This document shows positions 14,812-21,168 of a stretch of 27,744 nucleotides of DNA, piece by piece; the first letter of the stretch is position 1, and the number at the start of each line of letters is the position of its first letter. This DNA is from a virus. Location: positions 1 to 27,744 of IMG/VR virus record IMGVR_UViG_3300024265_000177; one strand, written 5' to 3'. Below the pieces are notes generated by a model. That model had not been told where the DNA came from and made no database searches. It was given only the letters and a program-made list of their open reading frames with translations. The position numbers were made by a program, and so were the translations under genes.

Positions 14812-14976
14812 TTACTTTGTGATATAGTCCATAACAGATATGATAAGTAGTCCTATCACGCTGCCACATATTATTATTGTTAATAGGGCAAGAGCCCCAC
14901 CCATGAGTATATCGCGAGGAGCATCTCTCCAGGCCTTATCTAACTCTTCTCGTCTCTTCCAATAGTCTTCATTCAT
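14812..14976 (-). CDS. Small single-span membrane protein
   Basis: A 54-residue protein. A charged N-terminal part (MNEDYWKRREELDKAW) precedes a long hydrophobic stretch from about residue 24 to 49 (LMGGALALLTIIICGSVIGL and on), then a short basic end. This predicts an N-in, single transmembrane helix. Its ATG overlaps the stop of the SLOG gene as ATGA, which argues that it is a real, translationally coupled gene. Function is unknown. Confidence 0.72.
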   Translation of the reverse strand: MNEDYWKRREELDKAWRDAPRDILMGGALALLTIIICGSVIGLLIISVMDYITK

Positions 14977-15329
14977 ACTAAAATTACTCTCCCTTCTGGA
15001 TAGAATCCTCTAAACTTATAAACGGTATCTTCAGTCCCACCTGTTCGATCGCCGGACACACAGGCTATCAGGACATCAGAATCTTCAGCTATATTTGTGT
15101 TCCTTGAAAATCCAGCGTGCCTACCTATTGACCAGTCTGGTTTATGAACTAGAATAGGTATCTCGTGTTGAGAAGCTATTATCTCAGCAAATCTGTCGCC
15201 ACCTTTAGGACAGCCTCCACTGACAATAGTATCGCCATCTTCATAAACGTCAAAGAAAGCATCCTCAACACGTATTAGGTCTTTAGTAGTATTCCTTCTC
15301 CTAGACCCAACTATACCTATCCTTGTCAT
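14973..15329 (-). CDS. SLOG-superfamily (YspA/DUF2493-like) protein
   Basis: A 118-residue Rossmann-like protein. RIGIVGSRRRN (3-13) is the first strand and loop, DTIVSGGCPKGGDRFAEIIA (33-52) is the glycine-rich ligand loop with Asp-Arg/Ala, and GFSRNTNIAEDSDVLIA (73-89) is the closing helix-strand, all as in YspA/DprA-like SLOG proteins. This fold binds nucleotide-derived ligands. In defence systems SLOG domains sense nucleotide messengers, and in phages their role is little studied. It is followed four bases overlapped by a small membrane protein and preceded by HTH and NADAR genes. No catalytic claim is made. Confidence 0.8.
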   Translation of the reverse strand: MTRIGIVGSRRRNTTKDLIRVEDAFFDVYEDGDTIVSGGCPKGGDRFAEIIASQHEIPILVHKPDWSIGRHAGFSRNTNIAEDSDVLIACVSGDRTGGTEDTVYKFRGFYPEGRVILV

Positions 15330-15799
15330 TCGTCATAATCCTCAAGAACTTTACCTGTAGCATGTTTCCAGTAGTCGTCGATTAACTCGTTAGACAGTCC
15401 TGGCAGACCTACCAATTCTCTGGGGTCATCAGTGTCCCTAGCTATCAGAGCGTTGATAACCTTAATATGCTGGATCTTCTTAGGAGGAGACCACTTATCA
15501 GTAAGCCTATACTTGAGAGGGAATAGCACGAACTTCTCCAAGTGATACCGAACACCTCCGACTGAGTAACCAAACTTAGCTACCAGATCTCTAGTCGTGG
15601 TATCGTAGGTATAAGCTCTAGCTACATCGAAAGAAAAATCGTTGGCTGTAACTTCAAAGGATGCCAGCTTATATTTCTTCATGTAGTTATGGACCGTAGC
15701 TTCAGTTACCTTAAGGAGGAAAGCCATCCTCTTTATTGAATCTGCTTTTCCATGAGCCTTAACAATAGCACTCTTTACATGTATTGATTTTCTTCCCAT
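15326..15799 (-). CDS. Helix-turn-helix protein, function unknown
   Basis: A 157-residue protein. IKRMAFLLKVTEATVHNYMK (about 22-41) reads as a helix-turn-helix. A second possible one is DLVAKFGYSVGGVRYHLEKF (71-90). Together they suggest sequence-specific DNA binding, for example as a phage regulator. No known family is recognised. It overlaps the SLOG gene by four bases and touches the NADAR gene, so the three genes form one translational unit. Confidence 0.65.
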   Translation of the reverse strand: MGRKSIHVKSAIVKAHGKADSIKRMAFLLKVTEATVHNYMKKYKLASFEVTANDFSFDVARAYTYDTTTRDLVAKFGYSVGGVRYHLEKFVLFPLKYRLTDKWSPPKKIQHIKVINALIARDTDDPRELVGLPGLSNELIDDYWKHATGKVLEDYDE

Positions 15800-16245
15800 T
15801 ATAACGTTCTCCTAACTCTCATTAAAATTCTGCCCAGCATATTGTGGGCTTGTACATCTTTACATTTAGGACAAGTACATCTGCCCCAATAGTTATCGTG
15901 CCAATAATTACCTTCGATTAAGATCGCGTTCCCTGTCGCCTTAAGTTCCTTGGCCAGATGTGAATTCTGTTTGAACTTAGCCATAACAACTAAGAGCATG
16001 ATCATATCCTTGACCTCCTCCCAGTCAGGGCGTAGATCCACCTCTTGTCCTATCCTCTTAGCTTTGTCAGGGAATGGCGTCTTCCTTATCTGATACTTAT
16101 CGCTAGGGTTGTCTGTCTTAAGCGCCTGGTACAGATGCTCAGCTGTGCGATAGTATTCTCCTTGATGGAAGATACCACTCTCTGCAAAATTACTGAGAAA
16201 CCTATAGTGATTCTTGAAGATAGTTATTTTCTTATACTTCCCCAT
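15799..16245 (-). CDS. NADAR family protein (YbiA/RibX-like N-glycosidase)
   Basis: A 148-residue protein with the NADAR/YbiA layout. FLSNFAESG (16-24) is followed by YYRTAEHLYQALKT (31-44), then NAILIEGNYWHDNYWGRC (about 106-123), CPKCKD and HNMLGRILMRVR near the end. Members of this family cleave N-glycosidic bonds in riboflavin intermediates. Others remove ADP-ribose from guanine, including in DNA. A phage copy could undo host ADP-ribosylation or handle NAD-derived molecules, but the sequence alone does not decide. The CTCPKC pair of Cys after the WGRC motif is common in this family. Confidence 0.88.
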   Translation of the reverse strand: MGKYKKITIFKNHYRFLSNFAESGIFHQGEYYRTAEHLYQALKTDNPSDKYQIRKTPFPDKAKRIGQEVDLRPDWEEVKDMIMLLVVMAKFKQNSHLAKELKATGNAILIEGNYWHDNYWGRCTCPKCKDVQAHNMLGRILMRVRRTL

Positions 16246-16633
16246 TATTGAACCACCCTATAGCTTCGTTTTCAGTCATAACACTCATTATCCCAGTTGA
16301 GCCATCGAACCACACTCCAACTTTGCACTTGTCGGCCAGATAGCCCATCGCATCTAAGACGGTCTCAGTAGGAACTTCGTCAGGATCAAGCTTCTCAGTA
16401 CAGCTTCCAGCGATAGCTATAAAAGCTTCGTGATCAATCCGGTCAGGAGGCAGCACTGATAACGCAAGGTGGTATAACACATAGCCAGGATTGGTAGGGC
16501 TTATATCTACAACACCACCTGCGAATAGATCCAGCCCGTCGAGTCCTTTCTTAGGTAGTCTAAGTAACGCTTGTTTTGGACAGACAGCAGCTATACCTGC
16601 CAATTTTAATAATTCTCTTCTATTCATTAACAT
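16232..16633 (-). CDS. Unknown protein with a twin-arginine-like leader
   Basis: A 133-residue protein of no recognised family. It begins MLMNRRELLKLAGIAAVCPK. The RRELLKLAG element, basic then hydrophobic, closely resembles bacterial Tat signal peptides (RRxFLK), though the hydrophobic part is short and no clear AxA cleavage site follows. The rest is mixed alpha/beta with several Asp/Glu, for example DPDEVPTETVLDAMGYLADK. AAGGAG eight bases before the ATG at 16633 supports that start. The gene overlaps both neighbours. A cytoplasmic protein whose N-terminus merely mimics a Tat leader is equally possible. Confidence 0.62.
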   Translation of the reverse strand: MLMNRRELLKLAGIAAVCPKQALLRLPKKGLDGLDLFAGGVVDISPTNPGYVLYHLALSVLPPDRIDHEAFIAIAGSCTEKLDPDEVPTETVLDAMGYLADKCKVGVWFDGSTGIMSVMTENEAIGWFNNGEV

Positions 16634-17129
16634 ATTTAGATCTCCTTTTTCTTACAGATTTACGAATTCGGGTTCCCGCCAACAATACTTGATAAGTCTT
16701 TGTTACAGGGGGCCATTCCAGTTCATGGCCAATGTCCAACATAGTTTTCGTAACGTTCACTCCACAAGCTTCAGGACAGGAGATGACCATAAGGTCTTTG
16801 TCTTTATGTTCCTGTAAAAACTCGACAGAGATATAGTATAATTGTTTCCTAGCGGTAGGCTGCCAATATAAACAGCACTCAACCTGACGCTTACTCCAGT
16901 CAGGATGGGCCTCCCTCATCCTATCGCAATGCGCTGCCAAGTCAAAGACGTTCCAGATCGCCCAAACAGGTTTAGATAGATCAAAGAGTTTATTGATCAT
17001 AGGTACCTGAGGAGGACAGCCTGCTTTCTTACCAAAATTGGGACAGCCTTTACGATGTCCAGGATAAGGCTTAAAGCATAGCTTCCTTAGCCGTCGATCA
17101 ATAGTTATGTTGACCTTAGAGTAGTTCAA
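16620..17129 (-). CDS. Cysteine-rich predicted metal-binding protein (DUF2284-like)
   Basis: A 169-residue protein. LCFKPYPGHRKGCPNFGKKA with GCPPQVP (17-43) is a compact Cys cluster resembling the C..Y...CPP pattern of DUF2284-type metal-binding proteins. More Cys occur at CDRM, ECCLYW and SCPEACGVNV. FDLAAHCDRMREAHPDWSKR and CLYWQPTARK are other recognisable blocks shared by phage homologues as I remember them. Function is unknown. The start is TTG at 17129, overlapping the upstream stop as TTGA, so translation depends on the preceding gene. The C-terminus is basic (RIRKSVRKRRSKYVNE). Confidence 0.65.
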   Translation of the reverse strand: MNYSKVNITIDRRLRKLCFKPYPGHRKGCPNFGKKAGCPPQVPMINKLFDLSKPVWAIWNVFDLAAHCDRMREAHPDWSKRQVECCLYWQPTARKQLYYISVEFLQEHKDKDLMVISCPEACGVNVTKTMLDIGHELEWPPVTKTYQVLLAGTRIRKSVRKRRSKYVNE

Positions 17130-17362
17130 CAGGGCGACTTTCTTGAGCGGTCTTTCATTATACCGACACGACGGATATAACTAATACCTGAGCGATGCTT
17201 CTCTATGGTATTAGTACGAATACGTAACTTACACTCAGGGCATTTCCCTCCGATGGGCTTTAATGAATCGGCCCTAGCGATGGCCTTGACTTTATCTCTG
17301 TCCTGCTTAGACTGCTTACGAGCAGCCCTCTTTGCAGCGAATTTGTTTTGTCCTTTGGACAT
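17126..17362 (-). CDS. Small basic protein with CxxC
   Basis: A 78-residue, strongly basic protein. The first 30 residues are rich in Lys, Arg and Ala (MSKGQNKFAAKRAARKQSKQ). GGKCPECKLRIRT (38-50) supplies a Cys-x2-Cys. No family is recognised; nucleic-acid binding is plausible. AAAGAGTAAGGCA stands directly before the ATG, one of several near-identical leaders in this arm. Confidence 0.6.
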   Translation of the reverse strand: MSKGQNKFAAKRAARKQSKQDRDKVKAIARADSLKPIGGKCPECKLRIRTNTIEKHRSGISYIRRVGIMKDRSRKSPC

Positions 17363-17378
17363 TGCCTTACTCTTTTCA

Positions 17379-17627
17379 TTAAAGTTGGTTCAAAGCTCTT
17401 TCACGGTCGAGCTCTTCAAGTTCTTTTTCCATTATAGACTCCATCTGTTTTATACGGATATGCCGCAAAACAGGGACCATGTTTGGATCTGTAAATATTC
17501 TCAGAAACGATTGCACCTTTTGTTCGGTAGTTCTGACCGGTCTAGGTTCAGGAGCACATCCTATTAACACTAATGAAGCTATTGCCAAGATAAGGGCAAT
17601 TACAATAATGGTATATACATCTTTCAT
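17379..17627 (-). CDS. Putative phage lipoprotein
   Basis: An 82-residue protein starting MKDVYTIIVIALILAIASLV and continuing to LIGCAPEP. The LIGC lipobox puts the lipidated Cys near residue 24. The predicted mature part is about 60 residues, with Pro/Arg at its start and a charged helix (ESIMEKELEELDRERALNQL) at its end. This suits an envelope-anchored phage protein such as an outer-membrane spanin subunit or a superinfection-exclusion lipoprotein, but neither can be assigned. AAAGGAG precedes the ATG at 17627. A reading frame starting 31 codons earlier is rejected because it would hide the signal peptide. Confidence 0.7.
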   Translation of the reverse strand: MKDVYTIIVIALILAIASLVLIGCAPEPRPVRTTEQKVQSFLRIFTDPNMVPVLRHIRIKQMESIMEKELEELDRERALNQL

Positions 17628-17640
17628 TTTATAACTCCTT

Positions 17641-17898
17641 TTACCAAGTGTCAGTTTCAAAATCAATTCCTTCGCCTTCTTCCCATTCGCCAGTATCGGT
17701 ATTGCCAGTAGCCTCACCATACTCTGAAACGAGTCCCTCTTCGGTTATAATACCCTCACCAGCCAGCTCGGCCAGAACTGACAGATACCACAGATCATCC
17801 GTGGCCAGAACGCAGGTATTGAAATCATCATCAATCTCACGTTCACTCCATCTGTACATTATATCTGTCTTGATATTTATAGTATCGTTCCTGGACAT
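17641..17898 (-). CDS. Small acidic hypothetical protein
   Basis: An 85-residue protein of unknown family, strongly acidic toward the end (GEATGNTDTGEWEEGEGIDF). The middle, DLWYLSVLAELAGEGIITEE, looks like a short helix pair. Its start overlaps the stop of the gene before it and GGTAGA lies upstream. Acidic phage proteins of this size sometimes mimic DNA, but nothing specific supports that here. Confidence 0.55.
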   Translation of the reverse strand: MSRNDTINIKTDIMYRWSEREIDDDFNTCVLATDDLWYLSVLAELAGEGIITEEGLVSEYGEATGNTDTGEWEEGEGIDFETDTW

Positions 17899-18095
17899 TA
17901 GTCTACCTTTGCTTTTTGTCCTGTGATCAACTTCCAGTTAACTATGGCAGGAGCCACGATCTGTCTGCTGGTTATCTGTCCATCTACTTGGAAAACCATG
18001 CTTTGGATCTCTCCTAAGTATTTAACAAAGTCAGGATGTAGTTGACTCTGTTCACAATTCAACATTGCTGCTGCTGTTCTTAACATAAATTCCAT
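17898..18095 (-). CDS. Small hypothetical protein
   Basis: A 65-residue protein of unknown family (MEFMLRTAAAMLNCEQSQLH at the start). GGAGGTACACGATA, the end of the preceding small gene, provides a strong ribosome site, and the start overlaps that gene's stop as TAATG. No motif is recognised. Confidence 0.58.
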   Translation of the reverse strand: MEFMLRTAAAMLNCEQSQLHPDFVKYLGEIQSMVFQVDGQITSRQIVAPAIVNWKLITGQKAKVD

Positions 18096-18196
18096 TATCG
18101 TGTACCTCCTGGAGGTTTGCCGAAACGAATTCTTAAATATATTGCACCGAGCAATAAAAAGAACCGTAATCGTAGTATCATTAACTTTCTAAGCAT
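18095..18196 (-). CDS. Very small hydrophobic peptide gene
   Basis: A 33-residue reading frame: a short basic start, hydrophobic LRFFLLLGAIYL, then a basic, glycine-rich end KPPGGTR. It begins with TAATG overlapping the lysine-rich gene upstream and ends with TAATG overlapping the next gene. These exact junctions on both sides are the main evidence that it is translated. It may be a small membrane peptide. It may also serve mainly to carry the GGAGGT ribosome site of the next gene. Confidence 0.45.
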   Translation of the reverse strand: MLRKLMILRLRFFLLLGAIYLRIRFGKPPGGTR

Positions 18197-18636
18197 TATC
18201 GAGTGCCACCGCTATGTCCTAATTTTCTTAACTGCCTGCGGAGCTTACGTTTCTCCGCCGGATCTGTTTCTTTCTTTAGCTTCTTGGTTAGGTTACTAAC
18301 CTGGGCATTCTCTTGGTCTCTGATATTCAGGACCTTCTTTTTAGAGTACTTCTTCTTCTTAGAATAGGTCTTCTTCTTGGACTTGACCTTCTTCTCCTTT
18401 TTAGGAGTAGGCATCTTGATACCAAATAGGTCGGCTAGCTCTACAAGGTCTGAGGTTCCGAATAGGTATTCTCTTAGCTCATCCAGTTTCTCAACCATCA
18501 TCTCGACAGTATTGGCATACGTGTCTTTTGGCATGACGCCCATCCGAGCTGCCACCTCTGCTCTGGCATGTTCTTCCACTAGTTTATACAACCATTGGAA
18601 GTCACGCGTCTTCATTGTCTTAGGATCTCGTTTCAT
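18196..18636 (-). CDS. Lysine-rich hypothetical protein
   Basis: A 146-residue protein. The N-terminal half (about 1-75) is a helical, mixed-charge domain including TVEMMVEKLDELREYLFG. The second half is very basic: KKEKKVKSKKKTYSKKKKYS (about 79-98), then KKLKKETDPAEKRKLRRQLR. The YSKKKKYSKK pattern resembles the lysine-rich tags of the small terminase and resolvase in this window. DNA or RNA binding is likely; the family is not recognised. It ends GGTR like the small peptide after it. Confidence 0.6.
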   Translation of the reverse strand: MKRDPKTMKTRDFQWLYKLVEEHARAEVAARMGVMPKDTYANTVEMMVEKLDELREYLFGTSDLVELADLFGIKMPTPKKEKKVKSKKKTYSKKKKYSKKKVLNIRDQENAQVSNLTKKLKKETDPAEKRKLRRQLRKLGHSGGTR

Positions 18637-18872
18637 CCAAATACTCTTTCCGGTAGTTGGTAGTAAAGTTCATATCCACATTCAGAGCAGAGATACTCTT
18701 CTTCGTGGTCTTGATTAATACTCCACTTTCCACTGCCTTTAGCTTTACAACGATGGCAACGGTCACCCCAATATATAGCCGAGGCCATTCTGATAAAGAA
18801 TACTCCGGTTGCCAGGATTATAAGGAGTAGGATAAAGGCCCACTCTGCATTTTCAATTATCCACTGGTTCAT
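18633..18872 (-). CDS. Membrane-anchored zinc-ribbon protein
   Basis: A 79-residue protein with one predicted transmembrane segment (WAFILLLIILATGVFFI, about 11-27). It is followed by a zinc ribbon made of CHRC (39-42) and CSEC (62-65), a C-x2-C...C-x2-C pair. The ribbon would probably be cytoplasmic or periplasmic depending on orientation, which is unclear. Function is unknown. It is joined to the lysine-rich gene by an ATGA overlap. Confidence 0.65.
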   Translation of the reverse strand: MNQWIIENAEWAFILLLIILATGVFFIRMASAIYWGDRCHRCKAKGSGKWSINQDHEEEYLCSECGYELYYQLPERVFG

Positions 18873-19017
18873 CTTCGTTCTCTCCGAATACCTTTTTGTA
18901 TAAACGGGTTATGACTAGGCCGATTGGATAAAAGGCTTTGTCGACTATTTTTAACCGTCTCTCAATACTGAAGAGCCAGATAATGATTAGTATGTTAAAC
19001 AGAATTTGATACCGCAT
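18853..19017 (-). CDS. Small membrane protein
   Basis: A 54-residue protein. A hydrophobic helix (ILFNILIIIWLF) near the start is followed by a basic, amphipathic stretch and an acidic end (GENEDEPVDN). The ATG at 19017 is chosen because GGAG lies seven bases upstream. Alternatives in the same frame at 19044 and 19086 lack a good ribosome site. A different-frame 21-residue reading frame (19060 to 18995) has CCAGGAG upstream and overlaps this start, so it could be a coupled leader peptide. Confidence 0.5.
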   Translation of the reverse strand: MRYQILFNILIIIWLFSIERRLKIVDKAFYPIGLVITRLYKKVFGENEDEPVDN

Positions 19018-19107
19018 TCGCTTTCTCCAAAATTTTGAGTTCATCTTTTCTGAATTGCATAATAGGTGCTCCTGGAACTTGGACATAATAAGGATTTGGG
19101 GTGCAGG

Positions 19108-19512
19108 TTACTTACGTTGACCATCTGCTCCTAGCTTGAGGATCTTTACTTTATCAGTTATCTTAGGAAATTGGTTTGGTTTGATCTCAATTGCAGTATC
19201 TATCTGAGCATTGATACGAGAGACTAATTCAGGACAGCCTGGACAGTCAACCTTTTCGAGGTATTGTTTGAGGTCCTTTAACAATCCATTAATTTCATTC
19301 TCGAGTCCAGGGTCCCAGAAATGAAACCTGAGCGATACGTCATGAGGTTTTCCATCGGAGGTATTAACGTTCACCCCTAGCAGACCAAGCTCATTTAGCC
19401 GATGCTCTGTCCCAAGCAGTATCTCGGCCTCTGTTACTTCTTCTAACTGTCTCTTTGATAAGCCAGATGAATCAGTAGTTATAATCACCTTTGATAATAT
19501 TGTGGTCTTCAT
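19108..19512 (-). CDS. Hypothetical protein
   Basis: A 134-residue protein with no family recognised. Features: an N-terminal strand-rich part (TTILSKVIITTDSS), a middle part with HDVSLRFHFWDPG, and one CPGC pair (about 90-93). It looks like a compact alpha/beta cytoplasmic protein. AAAGGAGTAAGGCA directly before the ATG is the extended ribosome-site leader shared with other genes in this arm. Confidence 0.6.
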   Translation of the reverse strand: MKTTILSKVIITTDSSGLSKRQLEEVTEAEILLGTEHRLNELGLLGVNVNTSDGKPHDVSLRFHFWDPGLENEINGLLKDLKQYLEKVDCPGCPELVSRINAQIDTAIEIKPNQFPKITDKVKILKLGADGQRK

Positions 19513-19524
19513 TGCCTTACTCCT

Positions 19525-20064
19525 TTAGTTTGGTAGTTCTTCAATTAACGTTCGCCCACTTGGTAAAGTATAAGTCCGGTAGTACCTAGCAGGGGCTCTT
19601 TGATAAGTACCATTATAGACATTGTTTTCTTTTACGCAGCCTGATATAAAGAGATTGAGAAGACAGGCCATGATTAAGAGCAAGGGTACATGCATAGGAG
19701 TTCTCATTATACGACGAGCTCTAGATTTACCTCTCTTAGATTCGGGAGTTTCTTTCTTTTTAGCCTTCCGTCTCTTGGTTAGGTTTTTACCATCAATCAG
19801 TTTTCCTTTGTCATCTGGATAGTAGCCCTCAACCACTCTGACATAATGGGCACCAAGACATTGACCCATAAAACGTCTAGCCGATGTAATGGCAGTAGAC
19901 TTATGCTTATAGCCCCAGTTAGCTCCTCTGCAGCGGCCATTGAAACTCCGGCAGATAAAGTCTCCTCTGCTATTCTCCAATACCCAGTAGTGTCTAGTTC
20001 GATCTCGGTCCTGAGATATAGACGAGGGTAAGGTCCTCTGTAATATTCTGAGTGTATAGTTCAT
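19525..20064 (-). CDS. Hypothetical protein with internal lipobox-like segment
   Basis: A 179-residue reading frame that seems to have two parts. Residues 1-85 look like a soluble domain with HYWVLENSRGDFICRSFNGR and AITSARRFMG. Residues 95-120 are very basic. From Met120 the sequence reads as a complete lipoprotein: MRTPMHVPLLLIMACLLNLF then ISGC, and a 35-residue Tyr-rich tail. As a full-length protein the hydrophobic segment is a transmembrane helix. If translation also starts at Met120 (position 19707) or Met124, a 56-60-residue lipoprotein results. No strong ribosome site precedes the internal ATGs. ATGA overlap links it to the upstream gene. Confidence 0.58.
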   Translation of the reverse strand: MNYTLRILQRTLPSSISQDRDRTRHYWVLENSRGDFICRSFNGRCRGANWGYKHKSTAITSARRFMGQCLGAHYVRVVEGYYPDDKGKLIDGKNLTKRRKAKKKETPESKRGKSRARRIMRTPMHVPLLLIMACLLNLFISGCVKENNVYNGTYQRAPARYYRTYTLPSGRTLIEELPN

Positions 20065-20405
20065 TTGGTCACCTCATCATATCCTGGGTGTTTCAGATCT
20101 CTGCATAGTTCACATAACTGGGGATGAGCAACTCCAGCCAATACCATAGCTCCACAATCGGGGCAGTGATACATACCTAATGGCTGTCCTTTTAGATCCT
20201 CAGGTTTTTCTTGGCAGGGAGCATCGAACAGCTCATTGACCTGAGCATAACATCTGCCACATATCATACCTGTAGGGTTTGGATGTACAGGACCGGCATC
20301 ATGGAAATGACTAGGAAATTTATAAGCTTTATGAAAACGATCAAGAAGCTTTAGAGCTTTCTGACGTAGCCACCATGTTTTCAGTAGTTCAATTAACTTG
20401 TTCAT
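20061..20405 (-). CDS. Zinc-ribbon-rich hypothetical protein
   Basis: A 114-residue protein with two or three Cys pairs: CGRC (about 49-52), CPDC (81-84) and CELC (98-101). The block LGMYHCPDCGAMVLAGVAHP resembles short phage zinc-ribbon proteins of unknown role. The N-terminus is a basic helix (LLKTWWLRQKALKLLDRFHK). Linked by four-base overlaps to both neighbours, it is part of the same leftward operon. Confidence 0.65.
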   Translation of the reverse strand: MNKLIELLKTWWLRQKALKLLDRFHKAYKFPSHFHDAGPVHPNPTGMICGRCYAQVNELFDAPCQEKPEDLKGQPLGMYHCPDCGAMVLAGVAHPQLCELCRDLKHPGYDEVTK

Positions 20406-20629
20406 TTTGGTTTCCTCTCTGCCTGTTTCTTATAGGCTAATACTTCAACTTCTGATTCTTTGAAGCCCATGTTGGGAAGGCCACATCCTGTAAAGGTAAC
20501 TTGGATAGGCATGTTACTTCTAGGATGTAAGCTTACTACCTTTCCCACCTTGCCGTAATACCTGGCAAGCATAGGCTTCTTATCCGTTACCTTTATCCAG
20601 TCTTCTTGTTTTATTTCTTGTCCAGCCAT
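20402..20629 (-). CDS. Small SH3/KOW-like hypothetical protein
   Basis: A 75-residue protein. ARYYGKVGKVVSLHPRSNMP followed by IQVTFTG and SEVEVLAYKKQ gives the alternating strands and the Gly-Lys-Val-Gly turn of a small KOW/SH3-like barrel. The family is not otherwise recognised. AAGGAAATAG upstream of the ATG is a moderate ribosome site. Confidence 0.55.
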   Translation of the reverse strand: MAGQEIKQEDWIKVTDKKPMLARYYGKVGKVVSLHPRSNMPIQVTFTGCGLPNMGFKESEVEVLAYKKQAERKPK

Positions 20630-20633
20630 GATA

Positions 20634-20930
20634 CTATTTCCTTATATAAGGATTGTCCTCTTTCTTTTTTTCGGCGGTGAATTCCCCCGCTATTTCCCAT
20701 AGAGCCTGAAGGATCTTGAATATGAAGGCCAAAACGAATACACCTATTATACCAGCGAATAATCCTTTGGGCCACGCCATATACCATAGACAGATGGGAT
20801 CGTCTCCATGACAGTTCTGTGGTCTGAGTTGACAGAACCAAGTACCTATCTTATATGGTAATATTCCCAGAAAGAAAGTTATACCACTTAAGATGGCGAT
20901 AAAATTTAATAGTCGTAATTCCTTATTCAT
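20634..20930 (-). CDS. Two-span membrane protein
   Basis: A 98-residue protein with two predicted transmembrane helices (about 9-27, FIAILSGITFFLGILPY; and 57-76, GLFAGIIGVFVLAFIFKILQ). A Cys-containing loop (CQLRPQNCHGDDPICLW) lies between them, and the acidic-basic cytoplasmic tail ends KKKEDNPYIRK. Size and topology would suit a holin or another inner-membrane phage protein, but its location in the early-looking arm gives no support for lysis. AAAGGAGAGCAAGGCAA precedes the ATG. Confidence 0.65.
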   Translation of the reverse strand: MNKELRLLNFIAILSGITFFLGILPYKIGTWFCQLRPQNCHGDDPICLWYMAWPKGLFAGIIGVFVLAFIFKILQALWEIAGEFTAEKKKEDNPYIRK

Positions 20931-20942
20931 TTGCCTTGCTCT

Positions 20943-20961
20943 CCTTTATATACTCGTTTTT
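20943..20961 (-). promoter_or_regulatory. Leader element, copy A (19 bp, repeated at 21150-21168)
   Basis: On the minus strand this reads AAAAACGAGTATATAAAGG, immediately upstream of the ribosome site of the two-span membrane protein gene. A run of 12 A (T on the plus strand, 20957-20968) extends it. The same 19 bases occur upstream of the next gene. It could be an early promoter with a TATATA -10 or a translational leader. Confidence 0.5.
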
Positions 20962-20980
20962 TTTTTTTAATCTTCGCTTT

Positions 20981-21136
20981 TTAAGTGTTCGAACTCGTCT
21001 TTGGTTTTATGCTCAGCAAAGGCATATCGTCGATGATCTTAAGTGCTGTATTAACAGAATCTAATTCATCCTTTAATTCTTTTCTGTAGGTATACAAAAT
21101 ACATATAGCCTGATCTTTCATAGATTCTTGACTCAT
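20981..21136 (-). CDS. Small hypothetical protein, first gene of the leftward arm
   Basis: A 51-residue helical, mixed-charge protein (MSQESMKDQAICILYTYRKE at the start, then LKDELDSVNTALKIIDD). GGTAAGGAG lies just before the ATG at 21136, which argues that it is real although short. It would be the first gene transcribed leftward from the control region. No family is recognised; early-expressed small phage proteins often act on host functions, but there is no direct evidence here. Confidence 0.6.
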   Translation of the reverse strand: MSQESMKDQAICILYTYRKELKDELDSVNTALKIIDDMPLLSIKPKTSSNT

Positions 21137-21149
21137 GTTTCTCTCCTTA

Positions 21150-21168
21150 CCTTTATATACTCGTTTTT
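21150..21168 (-). promoter_or_regulatory. Leader element, copy B (19 bp, repeated at 20943-20961)
   Basis: A perfect copy of the 19 bases described for 20943-20961, placed upstream of the 51-residue gene and directly after a small hairpin. Having the element before two successive genes suggests a shared regulatory role. Confidence 0.5.

Noticed and set aside
20634-20930. Holin assignment for the two-span membrane protein
   Set aside because: Size and topology fit, but no endolysin or spanin pair lies next to it, and it is in the replication-side operon, so only a membrane protein is called.
15799-21136. Toxin-antitoxin module among the small gene pairs
   Set aside because: No pair shows recognisable toxin or antitoxin motifs; tight overlaps are the rule for the whole arm, so they do not single out a pair.
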